Source of the DNA: Laccaria trichodermophora
Lineage: Eukaryota > Basidiomycota > Agaricomycetes > Agaricales > Hydnangiaceae
Reading direction: 5' to 3'
Assembly (NCBI GenBank): GCA_018417955.1
Contig: JACTVC010000002.1
Coordinates: forward strand, 1,860,001-1,924,000
DNA: 64,000 nt
Shown: positions 45,400-54,669 of the stretch, piece by piece
Position numbering within the stretch: the stretch's first letter is position 1
How the letters are laid out: each line of letters starts with the position of its first letter
Program-made: the position numbers and the translations under genes
Notes under the pieces: generated by a model
The model's database searches: none
What the model was told of the DNA's origin: nothing
What the model saw: the letters and a program-made list of their open reading frames with translations, nothing else

Positions 45400-46476
45400 A
45401 TGCTCCCATTACGGATCTCAAGGCAAAGTTTTCCAAGGTTAACGCGCCTATACTCCCAATCTTCCTTGGAAGCTAAATATGCCCAAAAGCTGCGAAAACG
45501 AGCACAGGAGTGAGGTCCACGCTTTTGTGAGAATACCTACATAATAAATTATTCGTCGTCTCAGAGCAGGAACCACTGTAGAAGAACTCAAAGCAAAGAT
45601 CAAGTCGAACCAACAAGAGGCTGGACGCCAGAATGCAATTCCAGTATATCATACTGACGGTCTCTCCATAAAACCATCTTGGAAACCTTCCTCGGAAGCC
45701 AAGGGCCGAAAGGACAGCTCGCCTGTAAAGGTAAGTTCCGCCTATTTTCTTTAACCAATTTCGCTAATCATTATCAGCCATTGGACACAATTCTCAATCT
45801 TCCGCGTATCATGGCCACCCCGCACTCTGCTGCGCAGGTTTCTTCCCTGTGGACTGCCTACCATCTCTCGCGCTCAGGTGGGACTGGCCGCGGATATCTC
45901 TGTGCTTCCATTCCATTGCCTCTTTACTTGAAAATGGAAGCAGTAGGCCAAAAATATCCATCTTTCGTAGTCGCCTTGCCGCGCCCAAAGAATCCCTCTG
46001 ATGACCAATTGGCGGAAAATGGTTCTGATACTGCATATGAGTTTTACTTTTTGCAGTGGAATTTCCATGATCGACCTCCCGCTCCCTCCCCTGAGAACAA
46101 TCCCTTTGTGACTACGACTCCGGCACCCTCAAAAAACCCACAAATCTCTACCGTGCTCTTCACACCCTTGCAGGAATACAAGCTCCGAGGTGCATACGCA
46201 ACCCCATATCTTGTTTTGACACACTACACAGATCTGGCATCCACCCACGGCATTTCCCTGTTGAGAGGAGAAATTACTGCGTCCTCTACAAGTAATGATC
46301 GCTACCTGTTAGGCCAAGCCGATGCGCAGTTGTTATCAATGGCTCTCCAAAAATTTTATCTCTGGGGAGAAAACAAGGAGGATGGCGACAGCGAGCGTCT
46401 CCTGCGCACTTTCCACGACAATCCAGGTGAATTTAAATGGAAAGAGTTACTAAAATTCGCGAGCTTGAATTTGTAA
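45400..46476 (+). CDS. ATP11: F1-ATPase assembly chaperone
   Basis: Mitochondrial matrix chaperone that binds free F1 beta subunit during ATP synthase assembly. I placed the start at 45400: MLPLRISRQSFPRLTRLYSQ is an arginine-rich, acid-free presequence that reads directly into AKYAQKLRKRAQE. Two introns follow (about 45511-45565 and 45730-45777). The core exon carries LNLPRIMATPHSAAQVSSLW, GTGRGYLCASIP, YPSFVVALPRP, FYFLQWNFHDRP, STVLFTPLQEYKLRG and YLVLTHYTDLASTHGISLLRGE, all ATP11 landmarks. It ends LLKFASLNL at 46476. It diverges from ERG5 across 199 bases. Confidence 0.92.
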
Positions 46477-46600
46477 AACCTTCTTTCTAATGAAATGCCA
46501 GCATATCGGAATTATAATGGTATCTATTTGTCCAGGAAGTCCTTGGTTCCGTGAGAGATCAGCCAACAGCTAAATACGGAAACGAGTGACTACACCTTTT

Positions 46601-47257
46601 CTAGGGTGCTGAAATCATAGGAGCTTTCTTTACCCACTCTCTCTTCTCAACCTCTTCTACCATGAACACCGCAAAGGCGAGCCTAGGCAAGAGGGTGCCC
46701 ACTTTTCCATCGCCGATGTATCCTCCAACAACGGCCCTCGTCTCTGTATTCGTCAAGACCGGGACCCTGACAATGGTCCAGTCAAGATCTTCGCCTTTGG
46801 TCCTTACGATGTCGCCAATTGCCACAACATCTTTATACGCGCTGTGTGCGAAAGTGGAAACAAATGTGACAAACGATTTGAAGATGAGACTAAATTTGTC
46901 ATGTTCATCTGTAATAGAGGCGGTACCCAAGCAGAGAAGGCGTTTTATATTATGCTTGTGCATGAGGTCGATGAGGTTGGAGTAACCCTTGGCTATGGGT
47001 GTATCGGAGGGATGCCACGGTCCGGGACCAAGAGCAGAGAGAATGACATCAACACCCTGTAAAGCATTCTCGAGGGCGTCGAGATCTTCTAGCTGACCTT
47101 TGACGACAACCACGGAAGGATTCGTTGCAAGATCTGCAGGTAGTTTTTCAGGAGACCTAGCATATATGACAATAACGCCTTGAGGATAGGCTACAAGGGC
47201 TTGGTGGACGAGAAGGAGACCTGAAGGACCTGTAGCGCCCAGGATCAAGAAACGCAT
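46601..47257 (-). CDS. NAD(P)-binding Rossmann protein, NmrA/atypical SDR type
   Basis: Intronless, about 218 residues, starting MRFLILGATGPSGLLLVHQAL with the GATGPSG dinucleotide motif of atypical short-chain dehydrogenase-like proteins. Later come VIVIYARSPEKLP, LDALENALQGVDVILSALGPG, IKRLLCLGTASITDE and DLDWTIVRVPVLTN, typical of NmrA-like/flavin-reductase-like members. No catalytic YxxxK is evident, so it could be a sensor, isomerase or reductase. Only 36 bases separate its start codon from the LIP2 stop on the same strand, which suggests read-through or co-transcription. ATG at 47257 is preferred because the in-frame codon 15 bases upstream is TTG. Confidence 0.85.
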   Translation of the reverse strand: MRFLILGATGPSGLLLVHQALVAYPQGVIVIYARSPEKLPADLATNPSVVVVKGQLEDLDALENALQGVDVILSALGPGPWHPSDTPIAKGYSNLIDLMHKHNIKRLLCLGTASITDEHDKFSLIFKSFVTFVSTFAHSAYKDVVAIGDIVRTKGEDLDWTIVRVPVLTNTETRAVVGGYIGDGKVGTLLPRLAFAVFMVEEVEKREWVKKAPMISAP

Positions 47258-47293
47258 GATGGTATGAGGCAAACCAAGTGTGACAATGTGACG

Positions 47294-48079
47294 CTATGAG
47301 GGTGTGCTATTCCAATTGCCCAGTGCTTGGGCTTCCTTTTCCAGCGCCAAGATAGCCTTTCCTATCTCTTCCTCTTCTTTATAATCCAATTTCACCATCT
47401 CCCTCTCATACTTCCGTCCAAAACACCCAGCGAGCCCAGCCATCTCTGTTTCAATCCCCACTGCGGCCCCCTTCGCCGTCTCGATACTCCCCGCTTTGAC
47501 ATCATTTAGCCCACACGCGATAACCTTGTCAAACCACGCAAGTGGTTCTCGAGTGACGTTGAGCGCAAAGCCATGCGACGTCAACCTGTGCCGGACTTGC
47601 ACACCGATGCTTGCCAGTTTTGTCGTCGCGTCGAGGAACACACCAGTATGCTCTGATGGGCAGTGTTTTATCCTGTGTGCTTCGTCTAGGTGACGTTCAA
47701 GCATTTTTTGCATGCGGCAGACATATTCTCGGGCACCCATGATGGGTGTGTATCGCCCAAGGTCCATCAACGGATAGCCAACGATTTGGCCAGGCCCATG
47801 GTATGTCAGCTGTCCTCCACGAGTCGCAGGTACAAAATCGGCGCCGATGGCAGTGAGGCGGGTTCTCTCATCTTGAAGAGATGGATCAGTCTGCCGACGG
47901 CCAGACGTGTATACGGGACGGTGCTGAAGAAGGAGAAGAATGTCCTTGTGCGCAGAAAGGCGACGATGAGATAGCTGGATATTGTGCAGTTGCTCCTGAA
48001 GGGCTAGCGTGGATGCATAGGGCAACGGATGGCGGAAGCAGTGGAAAAAAATTGGAGGCAACATGGGGATTGTTTGCAT
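47294..48079 (-). CDS. LIP2: Lipoyl(octanoyl) transferase
   Basis: Transfers octanoyl from acyl carrier protein to the lipoyl domains of mitochondrial 2-oxoacid dehydrogenases and GcvH. Intronless, 261 residues from MQTIPMLPPIFFHCF. LipB motifs are all present: LLLLQHRPVYTSGRRQT, TRGGQLTYHGPGQIVGYPLMDL (about 47770-47835), the lysine in TTKLASIGVQVRHRLTSHGFALNV (about 47555-47630) and the catalytic cysteine in KVIACGLND (about 47505-47530). The N-terminus is hydrophobic and may serve as a mitochondrial signal. It ends WNSTPS at 47294. It diverges from the ammonium transporter across 299 bases. Confidence 0.93.
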   Translation of the reverse strand: MQTIPMLPPIFFHCFRHPLPYASTLALQEQLHNIQLSHRRLSAHKDILLLLQHRPVYTSGRRQTDPSLQDERTRLTAIGADFVPATRGGQLTYHGPGQIVGYPLMDLGRYTPIMGAREYVCRMQKMLERHLDEAHRIKHCPSEHTGVFLDATTKLASIGVQVRHRLTSHGFALNVTREPLAWFDKVIACGLNDVKAGSIETAKGAAVGIETEMAGLAGCFGRKYEREMVKLDYKEEEEIGKAILALEKEAQALGNWNSTPS

Positions 48080-48142
48080 TTGCTTGAAACAGAAGGCGTT
48101 GGCACTCCTGGTCCCTGGAATCTATGACATGCGATCATTGCA

Positions 48143-48148
48143 TGATAA
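48143..48148. promoter_or_regulatory. GATA factor site between LIP2 and ammonium transporter
   Basis: TGATAA, the HGATAR consensus for fungal nitrogen-regulating GATA factors, lies 230 bases before the transporter start. A single hexamer is common by chance; it is noted because ammonium permeases are classic nitrogen-repression targets. Confidence 0.3.
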
Positions 48149-48378
48149 AAATGTCAATCGCAAATGCATCCGCTCCGTCCCTCTTTTTCTCCATCTCTCA
48201 CTCCCTCACCTCCCCCCACTCAGCCCCACCAGCTAATTTTTCTCGTGTATTTGGATGGGTTTCAGCCCTGATGGCTCAACTAGCTCATACAGAGCCTTTT
48301 TTTCCCGTTCGTTGCCCGTCTTCTCTTACGCATACCACTGACATCCCCTCAGGCGCCGTTAACGATTTAAAACAGTGA

Positions 48379-50233
48379 ATGGCTTCTGATCAGCTCACCA
48401 GGTCAGGTTGGTTCTTAACCTTTACGTAGATATGACCACGGAGATCTCTCCTTCATTATTATCGCTGGAGCTATGGTCTCTTTCATGATCCCGGGATTGG
48501 GTGTGTAAGATCTTAGCAATCAACAAATCCACCCCGCTAATCGATCATCTTCTGACAAGCCTTCCTTTATTCCGGTCTGTCACGGCGAAAAAGCGCTCGT
48601 ACGTTGCGTTCCCGAACTAGCCAGACCATTATTATCAATTTCCCTTTTCTTATTCAGTTTCGTTGATATGGGCTGTATCTGCAAGCAATGCTGTCGTCAT
48701 TTTTCAATGGTACTTCTGGGGCTATTCTTTAGGATTCTCAACGACAGCTACAAATGGGTTTATTGGGAACCTCAGAAATTTCGGTCTCATGAAGGTCCTG
48801 GCAGAGTCTTCGCCAGGTTCGCCTTTGATTCCCGACATTCTCTACGCATTTTTCCAGATGGAGTTTGCCTGTGTGACGGCTTCTATTCTAATGGGTGGCC
48901 TTGCTGAGCGCGGAAGAGTCTTCCCTGCGATGGTCTTTACTTTTATCTGGATGACGCTTGTCTACTGCCCTCTTGTTTGCTGGATCTGGAGCACCCATGG
49001 ATGGGCGTTCAAATGGGGCGTTCTTGATTTTGCAGGTCAGAATATGACATTGGATTTTAAAAGACTGCATTCAATTCCTTTTTTTATTATCAAAAATCAG
49101 GTGGGGGCCCTGTTGAAATCGGGAGTGGTATCGGTGGTCTTGCATATTCGTGGGTTTTGGGTCGGAGACATGAGAGGGAGTTGCTTAATTTTCGCCCACA
49201 CAACGTCTCTTTGGTTGGACTTGGCAGTGAGCCTTTTGAAACCACCCATCGCAAGCATTCTTTTAATCACATACAGCTTCCATGTTATGGTTCGGGTGGA
49301 TCGGTTTCAACGGGGGGAGTGCCTTTGGAGCCAACCTTCGTGCCATTTTTGCGATTTGGAATACCATGATAGCTGCTGCATTCGGCGCGATGGTTTGGTG
49401 TTTGCTGGATTATCGTATAGAACGTCGGTGGAGTATGGTTGGCCTTTGCTCTGGGACTATTGCTGGTCTGGTGGCCGCAACTCCATCGTCAGGATACCTG
49501 AGACCCTGGTCATCCGTTATTGTTGGCACACTATCTGGCGCATTTTGTAATTTTGCGACAAAGTGTAGGTCTTCAGTAACAATACGTCCAGCAAACCGCT
49601 GATACACCGTAGTGAAATTTTTGATGCGGATTGATGACGCTTTGGACCTTTTCGCCGAGCATGCAGTAGGAGGGATCATTGGTCTTATCCTGAACGCATT
49701 CTTCGCATCTTCGTCGATTACTAGCATGGACGACGTTAGCAGCATTCCTGGGGGATGGGTAGATCACAACTGGAAGCAACTGTATAAACAGTTTGCTTAC
49801 GTTTGTGCTACATCCGCTTACACATTCACGCTCACAGCAATGATAGCAAAAGCGGTAGACACTGTCCCTGGCATGAGTTTAAGGTGTACGCCTGAGGGGG
49901 AGATGCTTGGCATGGATGAAGTTGAGGTAAGCAGAATTTGTCGGACTACACACCCACATTCCTCTCACAGTGCTACAGATCGGAGAGTTCGCCACAGATT
50001 ATATCGAAATCCGCCGGAATGTCACGGACAGCGGCACATTTGTGTCGCAGGAATCAAGAAATGGATTAAAGTTCGTTGCAGGCGGTGACCACCATGACCA
50101 GGCAGACTTCACCCCTCAACTTCCCGAAACAGAGCAGGCGAATGGCAATGGTCACCACCACCAAGAAAATGCCGATCCTGGGCAGGAAACTATCGTTGAA
50201 AAGGTAGAAGCCAATTCGGTGGCAGCAACATAA
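48379..50233 (+). CDS. Ammonium transporter, Amt/MEP family (MEP1/3-like pore)
   Basis: Eleven-helix plasma-membrane ammonium permease. Short first exons give MASDQLTR, then YDHGDLSFIIIAGAMVSFMIPGLG, then FLYSGLSRRKSA. The main body contains SLIWAVSASNAVVIFQWYFWGYSLGF (about 48655-48735), the gate region AFFQMEFACVTASILMGGLAERGR, WIWSTHGWAFKWGVLDFAG joined to GGPVEIGSGIGGLAYSWVLG (to about 49150), FILWFGWIGFNGGSAFGAN (about 49275-49335), and GLVAATPSSGY. The second pore histidine is in AEHAVGGIIG (about 49655). The first twin-histidine position is glutamate (GPVEIG), as in fungal MEP1/MEP3 rather than MEP2. The cytosolic tail is histidine/glutamate-rich and ends NSVAAT at 50233. Intact after removing short introns. 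Confidence 0.91.
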
Positions 50234-50331
50234 CTTGCATATCACTATAAGGAACTATATACACATATCTCATATTCATTTCACTACGAAATAGGTATCA
50301 CGTTGTTCTTTTACTTCGTCGTGAGTTACCA

Positions 50332-52276
50332 TCAACAATCCCATCCGAAGACGGGATCTTCGCCTGCACTACCCTGTAAAGTTCCAGAAAATAGCTCCTC
50401 ACCAGGTATGGGTGACGTTATATCACATATACCCGAAGAAAACTCCTCATTTAGAAGGAGATCGACGACATTACGTGATGCGACCGTCTCCGTTTCCATA
50501 GTGGATATAAACCTAGAAAGTTGCAGACTGATTCATATACTGGAAAACACGATAAAGGTCCACACTTACGGTTCGAAAGCGTTGACGTAGTAGAAGCCAT
50601 GTTCAAGCTTTATTGGCGGAAAAGAACCTGTCGGTGGGAGCCTTGGATATGCGTCCCACTACAAGCGAAGACGAGTTAGTAAAGATAATAGAGTGTTGGA
50701 CTGCGTACTGACTTCTTTCCTATGAACCCAGCCAACCTGGCCATCAAACATTTGCTGGAGCCAGCCGTCGCTTATCCTCTCTTTTGAAAAGATTTTCACA
50801 GCCCATTCCCCTTCGCGAACCAAGCCATGGTAGGAAAGTGAATTGAACTCGGGTTTCTTGCCACCTGTTCGAGCGCCAAAATTGGTTGTCAGCATCATGG
50901 CAGGCACCTCCGACCCAGCTGACAAGTTGAAATATGCAGGGTTGGCCGATGGTGATGTCGTGGTGAGTAGAGTAACATGTAGATGAACATAAGGGACCTG
51001 CGGGATCTGATCGGACACGGCTGAAGGCAATGCGATATCAGTTGTGTGGAATGGCGCTGCCAAAATGACAGCTGTGTAGATTGTAGACCCGCGGTCACTT
51101 CGAACAACCCAGTTTTGAAATGTTGCTGACTTCGGAAGAATGCTAGTGACCTATAATTCTAGGTTACGATAAAATTCGTTGGCATCACTGCGTGTTGAAA
51201 CCTTACGGAGGTGTTGAGATAGACGTTTGCACCTGAGTGGTTTAGAAATTGTTCAAAGAGCTGGTAATTGCCTCCTTTGATGTGAACTGCGCCCTCAGCT
51301 GCCATCGAAACCACACCCCCTAGAGCGTGTATACCATCGACATCCTAATAAATCGTCAATTTCATCTAATGTTTGAGCAATAGAACGAACCTGTCCGTAA
51401 TTTACTCTCGTTGAAGCTTCGACTAACTCATTTACGTAGCTCTCAGAAACTCCCTGTTTGACAAGGTAACTAGAAGTGGAGGTTTCCACTAGATCCTCCC
51501 AACCAAGATGTACGGCCAGGTCGGACATGTTGTTCCACCTTGGTGACTTCAGGGTATAGAGAGTCAAGTATCGAGAGATCATATCTCGAACTCTGGCGTG
51601 ATATAAGTCAGTTAGATACCGAATGAGGTTAAGGGGGCATCCAGCTCCTTACAGCGATGAGGTGCGTCGAGGGGAAAGAAATCCGTATCTCCAGAGAACT
51701 TTAGCCGTATCCCACCACCCACCACCAAACTACCGAAAGCGTCGTCGCATATATGAGACACCCTAAAGCGAAAGGGTGATGATACTCACGGACAGCAGCA
51801 ATTGGTCTCCGTCCCATATACCGAAATTATCCTCAACGTTGTCTTCACGTGTCAGGTTAAACTCCTTCGCGGCTCTCCAAAGGTTTTTGTTGGCCGACAC
51901 AAAAATGGAGGCTCCCAGTTCGAGCGGAGGTAGACTTGAATTACTATATGGATATACGACGGTGCTGCCTTGAAGGAGATTTAGCAGCGAGCAAAAAACG
52001 GGTGAAGTATCACTTACGGCCTCCAATGTAATCCGCTCTTTCGTATACATCTATCTCAACTTCGAGTCCAAATCTTTCCTTCGCCTTGGAAATCCAAAAT
52101 GCCGCTGAGCTGCCCCCTGCACCAGCGCCAATGATAGCTATCCTGGAGGATGGCTGAGAAGGTTGGATATCGTCTTCTAATGTAGAGTAACTCTTGGCCC
52201 TGAAAAATGGGATACTAAAGGGTAACTGGAAAGCAAGACTCGGGGGGAGAAGAAGGAGAATTGCGTGGAATCTCAT
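50332..52276 (-). CDS. Prenylcysteine oxidase-like FAD enzyme (PCYOX1 family)
   Basis: Flavoprotein that degrades prenylcysteine in lysosome/vacuole or secretory pathway (family knowledge). The ATG at 52276 begins a signal peptide MRFHAILLLLPPSLAFQL. The FAD-binding motif RIAIIGAGAGGSSAAFWISK (about 52090-52150) and VEIDVYERADYIGGR follow. Then STVVYPY, LELGASIFVSANKNLWRAAKEFNL (about 51870-51935), DVDGIHALGGVVSMAAEGA (about 51280-51345) and IKGGNYQLFEQFLNHSGANVYLNT match the family. The last exons give LEHGFYYVNAFEPFISTMETE and a C-terminus DPVFGWDC with TGA at 50332-50334. About ten exons. Stops of this gene and the ammonium transporter face each other 98 bases apart. Confidence 0.88.
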
Positions 52277-52419
52277 TTGGAGTCGTAGTTGGACCAGTTT
52301 AAGACGTGCAAGACGGTTTAAGCATGCCAACACAGCCACCCTTTAAGTTATTATTACGAGTCCCACACAAGTCCCATAAAATGTACTAAGTCTAGCATCT
52401 CGTCAAGTCCTGCTTGCGT

Positions 52420-54148
52420 TTAATTCTGAAGCTGATAAATTGTAAGATTCTTGATTTCCCAATCTGAAAGAATGTGAGGGATTGGTTAAAATCACGGCGT
52501 CGCGCAACGTACAGGCTTGGGCCATGGAGGCACCGTTCGCGCGGACAAACGCCTCGCAAGTCGCAGATCCTGTTCTTTGTGCACAACTTTGCTCCTGCCC
52601 TGGAATACCAGTAGAGCTCCACACTGCGGCTGCCCAATCACCACTAAGGAGATGCGGATCAGGCCTGCCAAAATAATCGGGAGAAAGCACATACCACAGA
52701 GTGGTGTCAAAAATCGCCCGGTGGTTGTTAAAGAACGAGAAAGGGGCACAAGATGCGGCAGGCCATCTTGCCTGGGCTGCTCCCCAAGTGTCTGGTAGCG
52801 GTGCGCCAGCGGTTATATCGGCTGGTATCGACGTTCGAGGGAAAAAATATATCGCTATGCCGGTAGAGTCCCATTTCACTAGAAGTAATGGAAACCCCAC
52901 ATCAACGCTTAGCCTTGAGCCGTATGTAATTATGAATGACGCACTAGCATAAACTCCACCTTTGTTAGCGTTAAACCCAGGTCCGTAGGAGGTTGCCGAG
53001 TTGGAACGGATGCCACAGCCTTGGTTGCCCGTCGTAAGAGCAGCGCAGTTAGTTCCACCTATCACGCTGCCTGAAATTGCAAGGGTAGCTGAGCTTGTAC
53101 TGGCGATAGTACATCCCACATTGGTATGAATAGTCGCTTGGTTATTTGTGTAGTCGTTAACGCCCTCGATAATGTCAATTTCTCCCCCTGCTGGCCAGTT
53201 CGGACCTGCCCACTAAATTTGAGGTAGTCAGGTGGTGAGATTAATTATAACTTTACCATTTGACCAAAATGCACTAAAGCGTGGGCGTAAGTTCTTCCAT
53301 GCGCTTGCGGAATCTTCGGTGAGAACTTACGGCCAAATTCCACAACCTGTCGGCATGTGGACCGAGTCCATCACCAGAAGACCCCCCGTATACTGGTGTT
53401 GAGTAGTGATTCGTACACTCTGTCTATTAGCAGAAACGGTGGGAGTTGTCTCCACCCGCATAACTGCATTGCCTGCAGAATTAACTTCCAAAAGGCCGCT
53501 TGATCGCTATGATACATTCGATCAACTCAACACTAATTCGCTCAAGAAGACCTTACTGCAGTGTTTTCATCAACGTAGGTCACGATACCTGGATGTTTGA
53601 GAACGGGACTAGGCATTTCATACTTTGAAGGATGCAGGGAGACGGACCTTGTGTAGGATCTGATCCTGTAAAAAAATCCCATCCGTCAAAAAAGTTATTT
53701 CCAGCCTGAGTTAGACTATCAGAGCTGTCTACCTCGCTTGGAGATATGAACGCACAAAAGATGCGGCAACCTTCCAAGGTGAAGATGGAGAAGTTGTCGT
53801 TGGATTAGCAGTAGCTGTGGTCTTGGTGCTGGTGGCTGTTCCACGAGACGTGCCAACGGAAGACGTGGTGTTTCCACCCCCACTGCTATGACCTCCACCT
53901 AGAACGCCTTGCTTTCCTGGTTTGCAATAAACAACACGGTTACTGGCTTTCGCTGGGACTGCCCGGGAAGCTGAAGCGCCTCCGAATGCAACACGGAGAT
54001 CGCGTGCTAAGTTGTGGGTGCGATGAACTGCACTGTGATGGATCTGCTGAATAACGAGTGGCACGATCTTTGCAGAAATTGGTGTAGGGTCGATGACAAG
54101 CAGCAGGAGCAGGCTGACAGTGGCGGGAAGTGATTCAAAGAAGATCAT
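52420..54148 (-). CDS. GH16 endo-1,3(4)-beta-glucanase-like enzyme
   Basis: Secreted or membrane-anchored cell-wall beta-glucan hydrolase/transferase. MIFFESLPATVSLLLLLVID is a signal peptide or anchor at the ATG 54148. A basic, then serine/threonine/glycine-rich spacer follows. The catalytic domain begins with WKVAASF, NFFDGWDFFTGSDPT (about 53655-53700) and TVTYVDENTA. It has GLLVMDSVHMPTGCGIWP (about 53335-53390) and the GH16 active site GGEIDIIEGVNDY (about 53150-53195), with both glutamates and the aspartate present. C-terminal SCAPFSFF, GSATCEAFVRANG and a last exon joined as AYWEIKNLTIYQLQN end with TAA at 52420-52422. Complete with five or so introns. Confidence 0.9.
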
Positions 54149-54393
54149 GATAATAGATAAATGCTTGGTGGAATTCCAAGGCGCAGCCGTGGAGGTACAG
54201 AAGACTCAGTATCTAGCCTGAGGAGAATGTGTATGTCGAGGCCCAATACCCTGAGACGAAGAGGAAGAAGGTTAAAGGTTTTATCGATACAAAGAGAAGT
54301 CGGGTCGTCTACGACCCAGTTGTCGTGAGGCGACAGTGAGGCTTTCAGGGCATCATAATTCGCTAAAAGGAACTTGGCCATGAGGCGACTCAT
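54145..54393 (-). other. Upstream ORF whose stop overlaps the GH16 start (ATGA)
   Basis: An ATG at 54393 opens 82 codons ending in TGA at 54145-54147. This stop overlaps the GH16 start codon (54146-54148) in the form ATGA. No family is recognised and composition gives no clear coding signal. It may be chance, a 5' UTR regulatory ORF, or an unrecognised upstream exon. Confidence 0.3.
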
Positions 54394-54669
54394 CGCGAAA
54401 TGGTCTAATTCCAGTCATCATTGTTCTTTCTTTGCTCCCGACGTAAGTATCATTATTGGCATACAAAATGCATACTCGAACCTCGTGAATCCCTCGGCCA
54501 TACAGCCATACAACAACAGGGAACGTAATAGAAGTGGATGGTAGAAAATAGGGGCACAGAAAAAGAAGGGAATAAAAATTTAATCAACAATTAGACAGAT
54601 CACTCAACCAACGAAACGGCAGAAATGTAATAAAAAAAAGTCCATACCAAGAAGAACAAGGGAGCGGAA
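54149..54669. other. 521-base intergenic region
   Basis: Lies between the GH16 start and the VAC8 stop. Apart from the 82-codon upstream ORF I see no gene. The sequence at 54530-54660 is A-rich and probably the VAC8 3' UTR side. Confidence 0.5.
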
